Shown piece after piece: positions 47,501-60,500 of a DNA stretch of 64,000 nt (position 1 is the first letter of the stretch; each line of letters opens with the position of its first letter). The notes below the pieces were generated by a model that made no database searches, was not told where the DNA came from, and saw only the letters and a list, made by a program, of their open reading frames with translations. The position numbers and the translations under genes were made by a program. Where the stretch lies: contig JAGPNK010000003.1 of NCBI GenBank assembly GCA_020746835.1, forward strand, positions 1,302,001-1,366,000, given 5' to 3'. The stretch is from Stachybotrys elegans (Eukaryota > Ascomycota > Sordariomycetes > Hypocreales > Stachybotryaceae).

Positions 47501-50500
47501 GCCCCAAGATGCTGGCTGGGTACGAGGCGGCCCACGGTCTGACAAGAGCAGAATCCCACAAATGCGGTCAATTGACCAGAAGGGGACGTAAAGCGGCAAA
47601 AGCACCGAAGACCAAGGTCGAGTTGGGCATCACTGAGGGCAGATTCACGGGCTGGGCAGGACTGGTGGACTTGGTGGACATGGTCGTATCGTAGATGCAA
47701 ATCCTCGATAGCCGTGACAGTTGGCCAGAGACCAAGCCGGGAACGGACTACTGGATGTGACGACGATGGAACTCGAGGAGGATCAAAGCCAGCAGGGACC
47801 AGCACGGGCACCTTGGCCATGCCCGTCTGAGGATCGTCGAATGTATTGCGGACCTAGCCTGGAGGTTGGCGAAGCGGGAGAAGGGCATGGGAGGATCCGG
47901 ACCGACGACTTATGCAGCATGCACTATTACATAGCATGCAGCTGCAGGTCTGGTGGTTTGATGAATAATGCAAGCTTTGCGAGCGACGATGGCCCCGAGT
48001 GGAACGGTTGAGACATTTGGCCAGGGTGGTCGGGCTGATTCGACAATGCCCAACGACGCGGATGCATCTGCTGCATGTAGCATGTAGCAATGCAGCATGG
48101 ATTCGTGTTGGTTCTAGGTTTGGAGGCCGCCGGAAATGGTGGAAGGCGAGGACGGTGGTAATTACGACGATGAATCAAGGACGACGATCAATGCCAATCT
48201 GCAAATTTCAGTTTGGGGATGCGATCATCGCGGCAACAAGTAGAAGCAGCGAGTAGAAGGAAGAAGGTGTGTTTGGTGCCTGCCGGCGGACATGGAAGTG
48301 CTGGCAAGGCCCCACACGTGTAGAGCTGGTGGACCGACCACTTGCGCAGGTACGGCAGGTACACCCTAAGGAAAGCCCCCGTAGCTGCCAAAAAGTGCGT
48401 AAAGTACGTTCAGTCGCTCTTCTCAGCAAAATCGGCGAAGGATTTGGTTATGGTTTGTTCGGAGAGTCCGCGATACAGTACCAATGGGAATAGCAGTGGA
48501 CCTATCTCAGTCTCGGGCTGGGAAGGGGGGGATGCTGCCGGCGTTTAATTCGTGGGAAAAGAAGCGTACGGACTCGTTATGAGTATGTATGGTTTGGTGA
48601 CCACCCAGCATCAAAACACCAAACAAAATCTCACGATGGTGCTTCGATGCTGGCTGGCCATATACCGGGTAGTATTATTGCCCGTGCCCTGCATTGCTGC
48701 CTGTTGGGTGATTCCCAGTCTGGTGGTGCAGCCTTTTGCCTCTGTTGCCGATGCCTGCCATCGACCATTCTCTCAGCAGGGCGGTCGATTAATCAACCGC
48801 TTTGCCTTCCTTCTTCGACCCGCGCCTTGAATTGCACGATGGGGCGAAAGGACAGAGAAGAAGTGAGACGAAAAAGAAAAGAAAAAAAAAGAGGACAGAG
48901 ATGGAACCTGAAGAAGCCTAGCTTCGGAGAGGCTTCCGGAAAGGGCCGCTGCGTGAGGTGGCATGATGCCCACGTGCTCTGGGCACTCCGTCCACGTCGA
49001 GCCCTCGGCGACGGGCATGTGCGAATGCCGTTTTCTGTTCCAGGGCCTTGGTCTGGCTGCCGCAAGATGTGCTGCCCATGTGGCTGCACAAAGCAAAGCG
49101 TGCAGCGCTCATCGCATCGTATACAGGATATGTATGTACACTCGCACGAGTCGGTATAGACAGCAGCGCGCGTGGACACGGGACTGAGTCAATCACCAGG
49201 ACAAGGGCCGGCTCGACGGGCAGTGAGGTGAGCGGGCGCACGCGCGTGAGCACGTGTGTGCGACTGCTGTGACTCTTGTCATCTGCGATCTGTGAATCTG
49301 TGTGCACATCTCGGCGCGCGCCCTCTTCGCTTCTACGAGTGTATGACTGTCCTTGAGGCGAAGGCCGCCTTGCGCTTCCAGGGGGCAGCGAGACAAACAG
49401 CCTGAGCCGGCGCCTAAGCCTGAGGCCTAAGCCCCACGGTCCAGTCTGTGCTCGCTGCTGCTCCCTCTGTTCCGCTGCTAATTCCGGTGCTCGGCTTACC
49501 GTTAGGTACAGATACAGCACATGCTACAGGGGTCCATCTTTCTTTCTGCTCGTAGCGGGCGCTGACAACGTACCAAGGTGATTACTGAATCTTGCTTTAT
49601 TTTATTTTATTTTTTGAGGGCGGATGATACAGACGCCCGCATCCACGCCCAACCAATGCTTCGAGCTGGCTGGCGGCATCGTACATGGTGCATCGTACAT
49701 GAAGCCAGACATGCCGCCCAAGACAAGATACATACCCAGCTTTAAGAATGAAGCAAAGGTCGTCCCCCCACACCCCTCACAGCGTGTCTCGCCATGGTTG
49801 GGTGACCTGCCGATGGGGCCAGAAAGTGGAAGCGCCAGTTGGTCGAAGCCGCCAAGCCCTTACAAGCCACTGACTACTGGCCCATGGCTTCTGGACCATC
49901 CATTTTTCTCGTCCATCCCGGCAGAGGCCTGAACAATACCGTCCAGAGCCACACCACCTGCACACTGCACACACCACACGCACACCACACGCACACACCA
50001 CACCACCACGCACTCTCCCTCTCTCCCTCTCTCTCGTACACTCCGCTTCCCGATTCCGCCTGCGCCCACGCCCACGCCCACGCCTCCCGCGCTTTCGCGA
50101 TGCTCGTCCCAAACCTCCAACCCCTGCTCTTTCTCCCGCCCTCTCTCTCTCGCCCTCCTCTGGCTGTGCTGTGACCACCATCGGCTGCTCATGTCTTGCT
50201 TGACTTGACTTTGCTCTTGCTTTGCCTCGCCTCAGATGGCCCGCCCTGCTCCCCCAGACGTAGTGAACCCCTACTTTGCCTGAATTGGCCTCCATCCATT
50301 CATTCGCCTCGTGATCCATATATGCCTTGCTCCTCTACCCGCCTGCTGCCTACTACCGACCTACCTACCGTACATATTCTATATACAACTGCAACTGCGC
50401 ACCCCCAATCCAATCCAATTCACACAATCCGCCGACAACCACTTCCAATCAAGCAATCCTATACCAGCCCTGCCTTTATTCTTCCACCTGCCTACTCTCC

Positions 50501-50591
50501 CACGAATTGGACTTGCCCATCTCTTCATTCTTCGTCTTCTTCACATAGTCAGGCTCACTCACACGTCGAGACTCACAAAGCCCTGACCAAC
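44556..50591. other. About 6 kb gene-poor stretch
   Basis: No coding region could be supported. The longest open frame, 46605-47315 (minus, 236 codons), has a composition unlike the genuine genes here (many Cys, Ser, His) and no family motif. A local repeat of the type GCATGTA and GCATG occurs at about 48070-48100. CA-rich then CT-rich low-complexity sequence lies at about 49960-50040. The last part is presumably the promoter and leader of the gene at 50592. Non-coding RNA is possible but not shown. Confidence 0.5.
49960..50087. repeat. CA-rich, CT-rich and CGCCCA low-complexity cluster
   Basis: Successive simple-sequence blocks: CACACAC with ACACCAC units, then CTCTCTCC, then three CCCACG units ending about 50085. 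They precede the start codon at 50592 by about 500 bp and are likely promoter or leader. Confidence 0.75.
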
Positions 50592-52236
50592 ATGTCATCA
50601 AGGTCATCTCATACACGAGATACCTCTCATAGCACCCGCTCCTCCATCTCCTCAAGCTCCTCGGCCTCGCCAACGTCCTCCTCACGCTCTCACCGCCGCA
50701 ACATCTCCTCTTCCTCCAATGACTCCCGCTCCACGGCCCCGAGCACGCCCCGTTCTGTCAAGATCCCCGCCCTCGTCAGGAACGCCCCCGACGAGGACCG
50801 TCGACAGCATCTTCAGTTTCGTCAGCCCGTGACCCAAGTAACGCCCTTGCGGCAACGAGATCCAGAGCCCAAGTACGCCCCGCCAAGCCCCTCCTCATCG
50901 GCCTCGTCCATCAACACCTATGATTCCTCTCTCTCGGAGCTCGAGGAGGGCGCCGAGGTGTTTGAGGACGATGACGACGCCGACGACCAAGGCCAAGGTC
51001 CGTCCTCGTCGCAGCGGCTCCGTCTCGCCTCCCGCAGTGACGATGCCATCCCCGCGGCCCTGCCCCCTTACCGCTGCGCAACGCTCGCAGAGCCTAGCCT
51101 CCGGCCAACAACGCCGCAGAACTTCAGCCGCCTCTTCCCATCCATGGACCGCCTGACCATCCGCCACGACGACCTCACGCCGGATGGAAACATGAACCTG
51201 CGCGTCGACACCCTCGTCAACGGGAGCCGCCGCCCCATCGCCTTCCAGCTCTTCCATCTTCGCATGCACGACTTGGCCCGCCGCGACTTCTCACTGCGCC
51301 GCTACTGCCGCCAGTCCGGGCGCGAGGTCTGCAACTCGAAACGGGCTTACACCGAGCCCTCGCCCGTCTCATCCGTCATCCGCTCTGTGCGCCGCCCCCT
51401 GCAGCGTTCGACCAGCACCGCGTCCTCGCTGTTCCGCCGCCGCCACAATGCCTACTCTGCCTCCTCGTCTGCCGCCACCAGCGCCAGCTCCTGCGACACT
51501 GACCATGCCATCGGCGCAGCTCTGCATCGCATGGGCCGCCGCCCCTCCGTCTCCACCTCTGGCTCCGGCTCAGGTCCGGCCGTCTCCGCCCCGGAACCCA
51601 AGTTCTCCTCGGCCGTTGCGCCGCTCGTGCCAACAAACACCATCAAGCTCGAGTTCAGCAACTATGCCCGCGTTGACATTGCCCGCCACGGCTCCCGTGG
51701 CTACGACTTCTCCTGGTGGGGTCACCGCTACACCTGGCGCCGCGACTTTGACAAGGCTCTGGGTGTTTCCTCGTTCCATCTGGTCCGCGATGGTAACGGT
51801 GCCGCGCCCGTTGCCCATATTGTCCCCGAGGTTCGCAGCCCAACTCAGCTAGAGGCTGATGAGGACGCCGGTGGCTGGATTCCTCCCTGTTTCATGTGGA
51901 TCAGCGACCAGTCCATCATTGATGCCATCACCGACGTGGCCGAGTAAGTCCCGCCTCTCTTCAAAACCAAACTCGAAACACGCAATCGGAAACTGACACG
52001 CTGATAGCGTTATTGTTGCCACTGGCCTCATCACCCTTGTGGACCATTATATTCGGGAGCGCTGGTCTGCCAAGAAACCTGCCACACGCGCCGCCCGTGC
52101 CCTCAGCTTCCATGCACCAACTGAAGCAGACATGTCTCGCCCCCGCGCCCTCATGAACAGCTTCTTCAACAGGAGGCACTCGGAGCAGCATACCAGCAGC
52201 CCGCTCCGCTGGGGTCGTGCTGTGACGGCGCATTGA
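50592..52236 (+). CDS. Fungus-specific Ser-rich protein with WWGHRYTW motif
   Basis: Exon 1 is 50592-51943 and exon 2 is 52008-52236; the 64-bp intron (GTAAGT, GATAG) joins GA|C. The product is 526 aa. The N-terminus to about residue 55 is almost entirely Ser/Thr/Arg. About residues 95-140 are acidic (EVFEDDDDADDQ). A folded part begins near 180 (NFSRLFPSMDRLTIRHDDLT) and includes PIAFQLFHLRMHDLARRDFSLRRYCR, and then the strongly patterned YARVDIARHGSRGYDFSWWGHRYTW near 360. It ends with IPPCFMWISDQSIIDAITDVADVIVATGLITLVDHYI, the intron lying in this segment. No signal peptide. I do not know the function; the beta-rich pattern is reminiscent of scramblase/tubby-like folds, but that is only an impression. 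The start is the Met after the long CT-rich leader; upstream frame extension to 50196 is probably leader. Confidence 0.8.
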
Positions 52237-52726
52237 ACATCGACAGAAACCATTGATTAAGGCTTGAGCCAGTTTTGAAACAGGCTCGCATGACATACAG
52301 CTTTCACCAGAAATATGGATACTATACAGTATTTTTGTTTAGCTTTCTTTATTTTTTCTTTTTTTTCTTTTTCCTTTTCTATCTACGACTGGCCGAGAAT
52401 TGCTCGAGCCCCTTGTCGAGTGTGTTTCTAAATCTGGGTAGCAAACGGACGGAATTTGCATTTTGGGCGCATATTGGCCAGGACTTACTCTACAGTCACA
52501 TTGGAGTCACCAGGTGGTGACGGCGTTTTGGATAACATGTATGGATTATGAGCAAGGAGACTCACGAAAAGGATAGTAACAAATTGGCATTGCGCTCTAG
52601 AGACTGGCCTGGCCATAGCCTGGCCTGTCCCAAGCGGGTATCTGATAATTGCAGGTAGTAGTAATGCTATTCATAATCATCTATTAGGCAACATCCCGTT
52701 TCCGTGCGGATTGTGAGTCACTAATC
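52237..52726. other. Intergenic between convergent ends
   Basis: 490 bp between the gene ending at 52236 (+) and GCP4 (-). T-rich (52330-52380). No feature beyond 3' UTR sequence. Confidence 0.55.
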
Positions 52727-55116
52727 CTACCTCGACCACTCGTTGCCTGGCCCAAACCAAGTACCGAAATCCAGCTTCATCAGGAGACGGTTGACACCTC
52801 CCACCCGAGCCGGGGTGTACCCCACGGTCTCGACCCCGTCCCTCTGCACGTCCTCACCCTCGCACTCGGCCATGAAGGTCATGTCGCTCTCCAGCACACG
52901 GAGCGCCTCGACCACTTCCTCAATGCCGCGCTTCACCTTGCCCTCGACGACGCGAAGCATGGCCTTGACCTCGCGCTCCTCGCGCTCCAGATCGACAAAG
53001 GCGTCGACGACGCCCGCGTCCATCTCGAGGTCGATCGAGGTGAAGATGGAGTGTAGCCGGTGCACGTGCGTAACCAAGTGGTCGATATGCACCAGCAACG
53101 CGTAGAGGGGGTTGGTAAAACTCGGCTGCGTGAGGAGAAGACGGTGGATCAGGGTGCCCAGATACAGAGTGTGCGCCGTCGACAGGCTCTGCGGATCGTG
53201 TGGCGGCTGCGGCTTAGGGTTGCCGTCGCTTGCATCTGCTGCGCCGTGGTTGGCGGATGCATCGCCAGATAGCCAAAGGTCCTCATCCTCATCCTCGTGC
53301 CCCTCTTCCTCGTTTGCCACCATCCCTGGTTCTGGCCGTGATGCCCGCGCGAGCGAGACCCCTGGATGCGCATCGTGGGGTTGCTGGCCCGTGAGCCAGC
53401 TGTGAAAGCCCTCCCATAGGCCGGCAACGACTTCTGTCTGGAGGTAGGCCTCCGTCTCACCAAGCAAGAATATGGCGGCGCTGGCTGTCGTCCAAGTGCT
53501 CCGCATCGATAGGGATCGGGCTGACCATCGCTGCCTGAGCAGGACCGCCTGCTCGTCTGCCCCACCCACTGCGGGATGGTGCCTCCTCAGCGACGTGATC
53601 TTCCATAGGTCTGTCAGACGCAGGTGGGCCCGGCGCATGGCCAGGAGATATGCATTAATACATGAATATAGCTGTAGGTCGGAAGTTGAGAGCACCATGT
53701 CGAGAGGTGTCGGCAATTGAATGGTTAGCGAGGCGGGGGCGGAGAAAAGGAGGTCCCGGAAGGGCGATGCAGCCAGGATGTTAAGGGCGTTGCGGTCGAG
53801 CCTAGAGCTGACAACCATGGGCGGCGCCGACGTCGGCTTGACGAGATGTAGCCTGAGGATGTCGCGAGCGAGTTCCAGCTGCTCGTCCTCTTCTGCGTGC
53901 TGGCCCTGCATCGACGCCAAGACAGCCCATGTCCTGGCCAGGACGGCGGCAACCTCGCCATCCTTGACCGCAACGTTCTTGAGGCTGTCTTGGTGTTCAT
54001 ACGCGAGGTTCTCGGCCCTGCGCCAGCGGTTGCGGATCTTCTCGTCGGCCTCCTGCGTGAGCGCCATGGCGAATTCGCCACGCCCGACGAGGAAGAAGTC
54101 ACGCAACAGCTGCAGGATGGAGACTACGCGCGATAGGGGGAGGATCTTCTGGAGGGTGTCCTCGGCTAGGGATAGGCGGATGTCGGTTATCGCCCGGGAG
54201 AAGTTGACGCTGTCGAGAGGCAATTGGAGGTTTGCTAGCTGCTTGAGCTTCTCGGATACGTGACTAAAGCCGCGAAGCCCCGATTGGAGGATGACCCTGA
54301 CTTGTTTGTGGTTCAGGGACTTCCCTATGAAGAGCATTGATGAAGCGGTAGACGGTGCCACAAATGAGGGCAATAGTTCGGGTATACAAATGTAATCCTG
54401 TGAGTAGTGGTAAGGATCTCCCTGGAATCTGGGGAGTGGTATGGATGATGTCGGGATGTGGGATGCCAGCACCATACGATCCATTTCTGTCTACGTACCT
54501 CATCTGAGTCTTCTTCTGCCTTCCGAACAAAGAAATCTCGGCCAACATTGGGCAGTCGTCCGTAAAGCACCCAAGCTGATACCTGTTTCAACCAAGCCGT
54601 CTCAGCGATGGTCACCAGCGCCATGGCAGTCTCTGCGATATCCGGGTAGCCACTCAGGAGGTCTTCTCTCAGTCGATTCATCAGTTGGCTTCCCTGGCAC
54701 TTCTCCTGGGACATGAAGCGAACCAACTCCCAGAGCCACTCCATGCGCCTAGTCCATCCTTTGAATTCGGCCATCAGAGCGGTCAGTGGAACAATGTTGT
54801 AGGCACCCACCAGATCCGGGTCATCCTTGAGTATGCTCTCCTCCACCTCTAGCACTTTTCGCTGAAATGCAGAGAGATGCACGGAACGAATTCCCGTGGC
54901 CACCGCCCGACAGATGACAGACGGGTGCTGGGCGGCAATCTGCGCCGTGTCGGCGATGAGCTTGATGTGAAGGTCACTAAGATGGGCGGCTGAGGCTATG
55001 AGCTGGCGCTCTGGCGGAGTGATGCCGGCGGCATGGTGGGCGCGCTCATCTCCGTCAGCTCGTAGGAGGAGGGGTGATGGGTGGCCAGAGAGGGAGAGGA
55101 GGATCTCATGGAGCAT
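52727..55116 (-). CDS. GCP4: Gamma-tubulin complex component, GCP4 type (Spc97/Spc98 family)
   Basis: A structural subunit of the gamma-tubulin ring complex that nucleates microtubules. Exon 1 is 55116-54499 and exon 2 is 54397-52727, giving 762 aa. The 101-bp intron has a GTACGT donor and joins DSDE to DYICIPELLPSF. MLHEILLSLSGHPSPLL at the start is the GRIP-domain opening. The central block SMLFIGKSLNHKQVRV is the conserved anchor of the family (FIGKSLN). SFTNPLYALLVHIDHLVTHVHRLHSIF matches the C-terminal helices. The ends are like GCP4 (GfhA/Gfh1 in fungi) rather than the longer GCP2 or GCP3. An acidic insert (EEEGHEDEDEDLW) lies near the middle of the C-terminal half. GCP4-type is inferred from size and lack of long N-terminal extension. 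Confidence 0.88.
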
Positions 55117-55934
55117 GGCGGGTGAGAACGCAGAGGCCTAGCTGGGTTAGCAGGGCTGGATTGCGGGAGACGGCGCAGTGACGTGCCACTCTTGGCTCCT
55201 CCACGATCGTATCACTTCTGAAATATCCTGGACAAGAAGAATGATGGTGCCGAGGAGCTCGTACCGGCACATCTGATGTGATGAAGGGTTGCTTGTGTCG
55301 AGGTTGCTGGTTTCACGATGAATCCCCACAGATCCCTGATCCCGGATCCCGGATCGCGAGTTTGGGAGAGAATAAGAATAAATTCCCACTTTGTGCTTAA
55401 TAGACAGCTCAAGAGCTATCGGGAAGCATAACGATGAGCCTGTCGATGTGCAGAAGCTTGGAGCAAACATCGCGACGCGGTTACATTGTCTGATCATTGA
55501 TGGTGGTTGGACACGATAGCACGTGACCAAGTTGGAGTGCTAAGTGGGTTCAACCGCCTACCCTGTACCTAGCAGGCGATGACAGCATGGAATGAACAGC
55601 AATGCCTTTAGTCTTCTTCTTTATCTTCGTCTTCTTCGTCTTCTTACATTTATTCTGGATACGGGTCAACAGAGATAATAACGAGCTATTATGTCTTTTA
55701 CGACAGTAGTAATACTGCTCAGGAAGCTGAGAAACTTGCCTGGGAAGAACCGGCCACCAGAGTCCTTTACGGAATACATCCGCCGTGAATAAACATAAAC
55801 GCAAAGGGTTGGCATTAATTAGCTAATCTTCTACAGGAATGCTCCGTCCATACGTATAACCACCCTAGGCTGATATAAAACATCGACTAACAGACCAGGC
55901 TCACCCATTTTCGCATGCCTCCACTCCCATCTAC
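55117..55934. other. Intergenic, GCP4 promoter and spartin 3' end
   Basis: 818 bp between two minus-strand genes. It holds a small tandem of the type GATCCCG (55330-55358) and a TCTTC-type low-complexity block at 55610-55645. No gene. Confidence 0.55.
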
Positions 55935-57585
55935 TCAATACGGGCCACGAGCAGGCTTCTTCCCCAGGGTATCTTGCTTGCTGACGAAACTGGCAGAATC
56001 TCCATACGTGCTCTGGGAGTCCTTGATCGAACCAGCGTCCGTCGGAGAGCCTGTTCCATCGATCGTCGTGTTGCCCCCTACAATGATCTCGCGGCCGTCT
56101 TTGACCTTGCCCACAACCATACCCTTGGCCACACTCTTGAGGATGGCGCGCCGAGACACACCGGTAACGTCGATATAGACCAGACCAACGTTCCGAACGC
56201 CGCCTCCCAGGTGTTTCGAGACTTCGCCGGCTTCCTCGCCCCATCGATGGCCGACCACTGTCGTGACGCTGCTCGATGTGCCGGTGAGCAGGTTGCGACC
56301 GGCTTGCTCCATGCCGTCTACCACAGTGTTGAAGGCCATGAGGGTCTTGTTGAGCATGCCGGGCTTGTAGGTCTCGATGATATTTCCATCTTTATCGTAG
56401 CCACGCGCCTTGCCATCCTTACGACCAGACATGCTGGCGCCAAAGTTCTGGGCAACCTTGGAGATGGAGCCCACAGTGGCGGCCGACAGCCCAGCAGCCT
56501 TAGTTGAGAATGTGTTGATGCGACGGATGCGCTCATGGGTCGTGGGATCAAAGGTCATAGGCTTCTCCACGGGCTTGGTGGATTTGGCAAAGTTGTCAGC
56601 CTGTGACTGCATCGTCCTTGTGACAATATCAGATGCTGTCATGAGAAGCTGAGAAGCCTGAGTAGCCCGGGAAACCAAGGTTGATTTCTTGTATGCCGGG
56701 TGAATTGACTGTTCTTCGTACAAGCCACTGGCGGGGGCAACCGCAATTTGCTGACTGCCATCGCTGGGAAAGGTGATCTCAACGGGATCTTGACGCGAGT
56801 TAGTATTTTGATATGGCGGGATCTGCGCAAGGACCGACAGCTTACCTTTGGAGCCTGGGCGAACGGCGGTGCTCTCTGTCACCTGAAAGCCATCGCTCAA
56901 CTCGCCAATGACACTACCATCCTCCTCGTCGACCAGCACAATCTTGCCACCTGCATTGGAGCTGTGGCTTCCTTGAACGTAGCCCTCTCCGGTGCCGAAG
57001 CTGGCAGGGTTATAGGCCGGCAGCTGCTCGCCAGCAGCCTCGCGAGCTTTGGCGGCAGCGGCGGCAGACTTGGGCTTGGGCGCCGGCGCGCGCTCGAGGA
57101 AGGCGGTGCACTGGGCGAGGATGGTCTCGAAGGTATCAACGTCTTCCTGAACGCCCGGGCGGCTGCCAATTGGAGGGAACTCGATACGCGTGAAGACACC
57201 GCTGGTCGGACCGAGATCCCAGCGGGGGATCAGGTAGCTGGTGGGGGGCTGGTGGTAGATCTGGGTGGTCGCAGGAAGAGGCATGTCGAGCTCGGGAGGC
57301 AGGTGTAGGTGGAGATAGAAGTCCTCCTCGGTATTGGCACCCGATGCATCAGCGTAGCCCGAAGACGTGGGAACCATGAGCAGCGACAGGGTCTGGGGCC
57401 CCGAGGGCGTCAGGGGCTTCTCGTCGCCATTGGAGATGTAGTAAGCCTTGATGCCCTCGATGGCGTAGAGGAGCTTGGGGTCCTGCAGGAGGGTCTGTTC
57501 AGCGATGGTTCAAGGAGGTCGTATGCTGCGCGTAAGCAGGGGGAGGAGCAAGAGTGCGAGGACTGACGTTGTGTCCCGAAGCCAT
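55935..57585 (-). CDS. Senescence/spartin-domain protein
   Basis: Exons are 57585-57568, 57494-56846 and 56788-55935, giving 506 aa. The first exon codes only MASGHN; the intron 57567-57495 leads to TLLQDPKLLYAIEGIKAYYI, the conserved opening of fungal spartin-like proteins. The second intron, 56845-56789 (57 bp, branch TACTAAC), has no stop in frame, so its retention would add 19 residues. The C-terminal half is the senescence domain (about 300-470): NFGASMSGRK, MLNKTLMAFNTVVDGMEQAGRNLL, TTVVGHRWGEEAGEVSKHLGGGVRNVGLVYIDVTGVSRRAILKSVAKGMVVG. Gly-rich amphipathic sequence like this binds lipid droplets and membranes in spartin and plant relatives. A lipid-droplet or membrane-trafficking role follows from the family only. 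Confidence 0.88.
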
Positions 57586-60500
57586 GGTGAATCGAAGCGG
57601 GAATGATGTGAGATAGCCAAGCAGGTAATCGATGTAATCGCGGGGGATTTGGCGATGGCGGGGTTTCGGCACCAGATAGGGCGATGATGCGCTAGGGGTC
57701 GTACGTAGGGAGTATTACAATGCGCGCAGTGCAGGGCAGATAAAAAATACTGCCTTCTCGAGGTTCGTGCAACTTGGTCCTCGAGGACGTCTGCCGGCAG
57801 AGGTTGAGGACAAAAGAATCTAGGCGCCCAGCAAATAAACAAGGACAAAGAAGCGGGAAAGGACTGCCTCGAATTTCAAGTTACGTTGGTTCCAGACGAA
57901 ACGTTGCCCCTCCACTCTATTTTGTCCAGTAGCCGCTGAAGCCAACCCAGTGGTGACGGTGTGATGCAGGGGTTCGTGGGCACTGCCACTGCCACTGCAA
58001 GAAGGAGATCCATACATGTCAAGGACGGCTCCGGAGCTTGATGGGCGGCATGTGGGACTGACGTTGGTTAAACAGGTTCTGGAGCTGGTACTGTCTCAGC
58101 TAGAGAAAACCAGCTGCTTCGTGGGCGTCATTGCACGTAGAGCTCACAAGGCCATGGCGATGCATGGCGACGCATGGCGAGGCGTTGGGGATTATTCACA
58201 TGGATGGCGACAGGTGGTGCATTATTCAGGTCTGCATCTGATGCCAAAAATAACAAAGTTGGGTCAAATAAAGTGGTGTTGGCTGTCCAGTGACTGCTGT
58301 CATCACTTGTGATTGCCGATAAGCTGGGCGCCTATTGATGAAACTTGGCTCTATGGAGATTGGCGTCATGTCATGGGATCGCCAAGCTGCCGCCACAGGA
58401 AAATCTAGACTGTGGCTGAAGAGTCCTAATTGTGGCGGTGCTGTCGTCGACCATAGAGGCAAGCAGGGATTTGTCATCCTGATGGGCAGAAAACTCAGCT
58501 TGGCAGGCTTCTTGGTCGCCACTGCGAGAGGGCTGGGAAACGTCTCGTGAACGCTTCGCTTCCGACCAAAGACAGTCATTCATCACAGTCGCCGTGTCAG
58601 CGCAGCACCCGCGTCATGGCGTCCACATCCCGGCACCCACAAGGGACTGGGTAACGGGATGCCATTTGGCCCACTGCCCAACACAACGGACCACTCTGAG
58701 CCGACCGACGACCAACTTTGCACTGCACCCCTGCCAGTGGCCAATATCTGGGTGTGAGCTTGTCCTCCACGCGACTCGTCACTCGCCACGACCCCATATG
58801 GGCACCCTCTGTTGGTAGCGTGCCGCATCCAGAAGGCTGCCATCATGGGTTAATATTCTCAAGCGAGCCTCGCTTGTCAGCTCTGCGCTGCAGCTGACAA
58901 AGGACATGCTAGGGTTCGCGGCTTGATATCCGCTCACAGAGATGCCCCCTGCTGTACTGCATGGCATCGTCGCTTAGCGAAGCGCATAACCACACCCGCC
59001 TCGGACAAACGCTGGCAAGGCTGGACAAGCGCCCGTGCACGTCGGCGCATCCGCCGCAGGGTCTTCTTCCTCGGACGACTAGACGTAATCCCGCATTGCT
59101 TTCCAAAAAAGCATCCAAGGAATCATCACCTCGGCCCGGGTTTCGGATGCGGCAAGTGCTTCTGCGCCTTTGGCCGATGGATCATCCCAACATTATGCGC
59201 GATCCGGCGCCTACCACTTCGCATCAAGCTCCCAAGGTAAATCGGTAAATCCTGGCTTCCTTCTGCCCGTGGCTTACCACATAGTTCCTGGCTCTCGATC
59301 GGCCCGGCCTACTTGCGGATGACTCCACGACACCGCCCATGGATGGATCCCTCCCGCTGCTCTCCCGAAGCCTTCACGATTAGGTACCGAGGCCATACTA
59401 GCCTCGAGTTCTATTGAGGGATGGTAAGTTCTGAAGGTCAAGCCAATTCATGGCTCACGTGGATGAACGGGAAGACCCAGCTCTTGGCGAGATTCCTTCT
59501 CACGTAGTCGTACCATTAGCACCTCCACAGCCGTGGCCACGGATACGCATCCACCCGGAAAGGACCAGTCAGTGACCGACATCCAAAAACAGACAATCAA
59601 AGGAATACAAAGGAGGAGCGCCCTATTTGTACAGGTCAATCACCGATAGACCGCCTCATAGCGCTCTCGGGAGCAATATATTTGTCTTGGCACCGCCACG
59701 ATGGCCAAGATTGTTCCCATGGGCGGCACAGTTCACCTTCAAACCAAGGCATTGACGAGGCTGGACAGAGAGTCCTTATCCCAAGGGTGGTGCGGCCGGT
59801 GTGAATCCTTCGTGCCTTTCTGCACGTTCTGGGTGGCCACGCCGAACCAGACCATGCACCCGCTTCCTGGCCCATGACCGGCGCACCGACGGAATATTTC
59901 TGCGACAATCCATCCATCCATCGCGCATGATTGCTTTGCCCAGGCTCTCAACGTACCAGCCTTCATGCCCCAAATGTAAGCCGAGCGAGCTTGCATTCCC
60001 AAAGGTGGGCGCACGGCAAGACTCGGCGCGCAGGTGGGCGTAAGCATGGCAATCAACGATGCGTAAGCATGTTCCTGGTTGGTGAGGAGAGTGCTTCTTG
60101 GTGTTTTCTATCACGAGAATCGTCGGGTCTCAACATATGCCTTCTTCTGGCCTTATCCCATCCACCCCGGCGCTGGCAGCAAACAGTACCCTTACCGGTT
60201 TTGCCGGTCAAGGAAGAAGACGGGAAGGGGAAACATCAATCCCTACCCCCGTTGTTGGACGGTTATTCATCCGGCCTCGTTCCTGGACAGGGGTTGAGGC
60301 TTTCCGGAACCGCGGTGACCGATGCGCCGCCCCTGCAGAGGACGGTCCAGAAGACGCGCGCTTCAGGGGTTCACTCAGCCCAGGCCCTCCAGGCCGAGTT
60401 TGTTGGCCAGGGCTTTGGTTCAGCGGTTTTCCGAAGACAACCCTCGACGATCATCCGGTGAGCCATCTCTCGGCAGCCCTGTGCCATGTAATCATCCATC

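Noticed and set aside
48060..48105. Possible CRISPR-like or satellite repeat (GCATGTAGCATGTAGC)
   Set aside because: Only two or three short, irregular copies without spacers.
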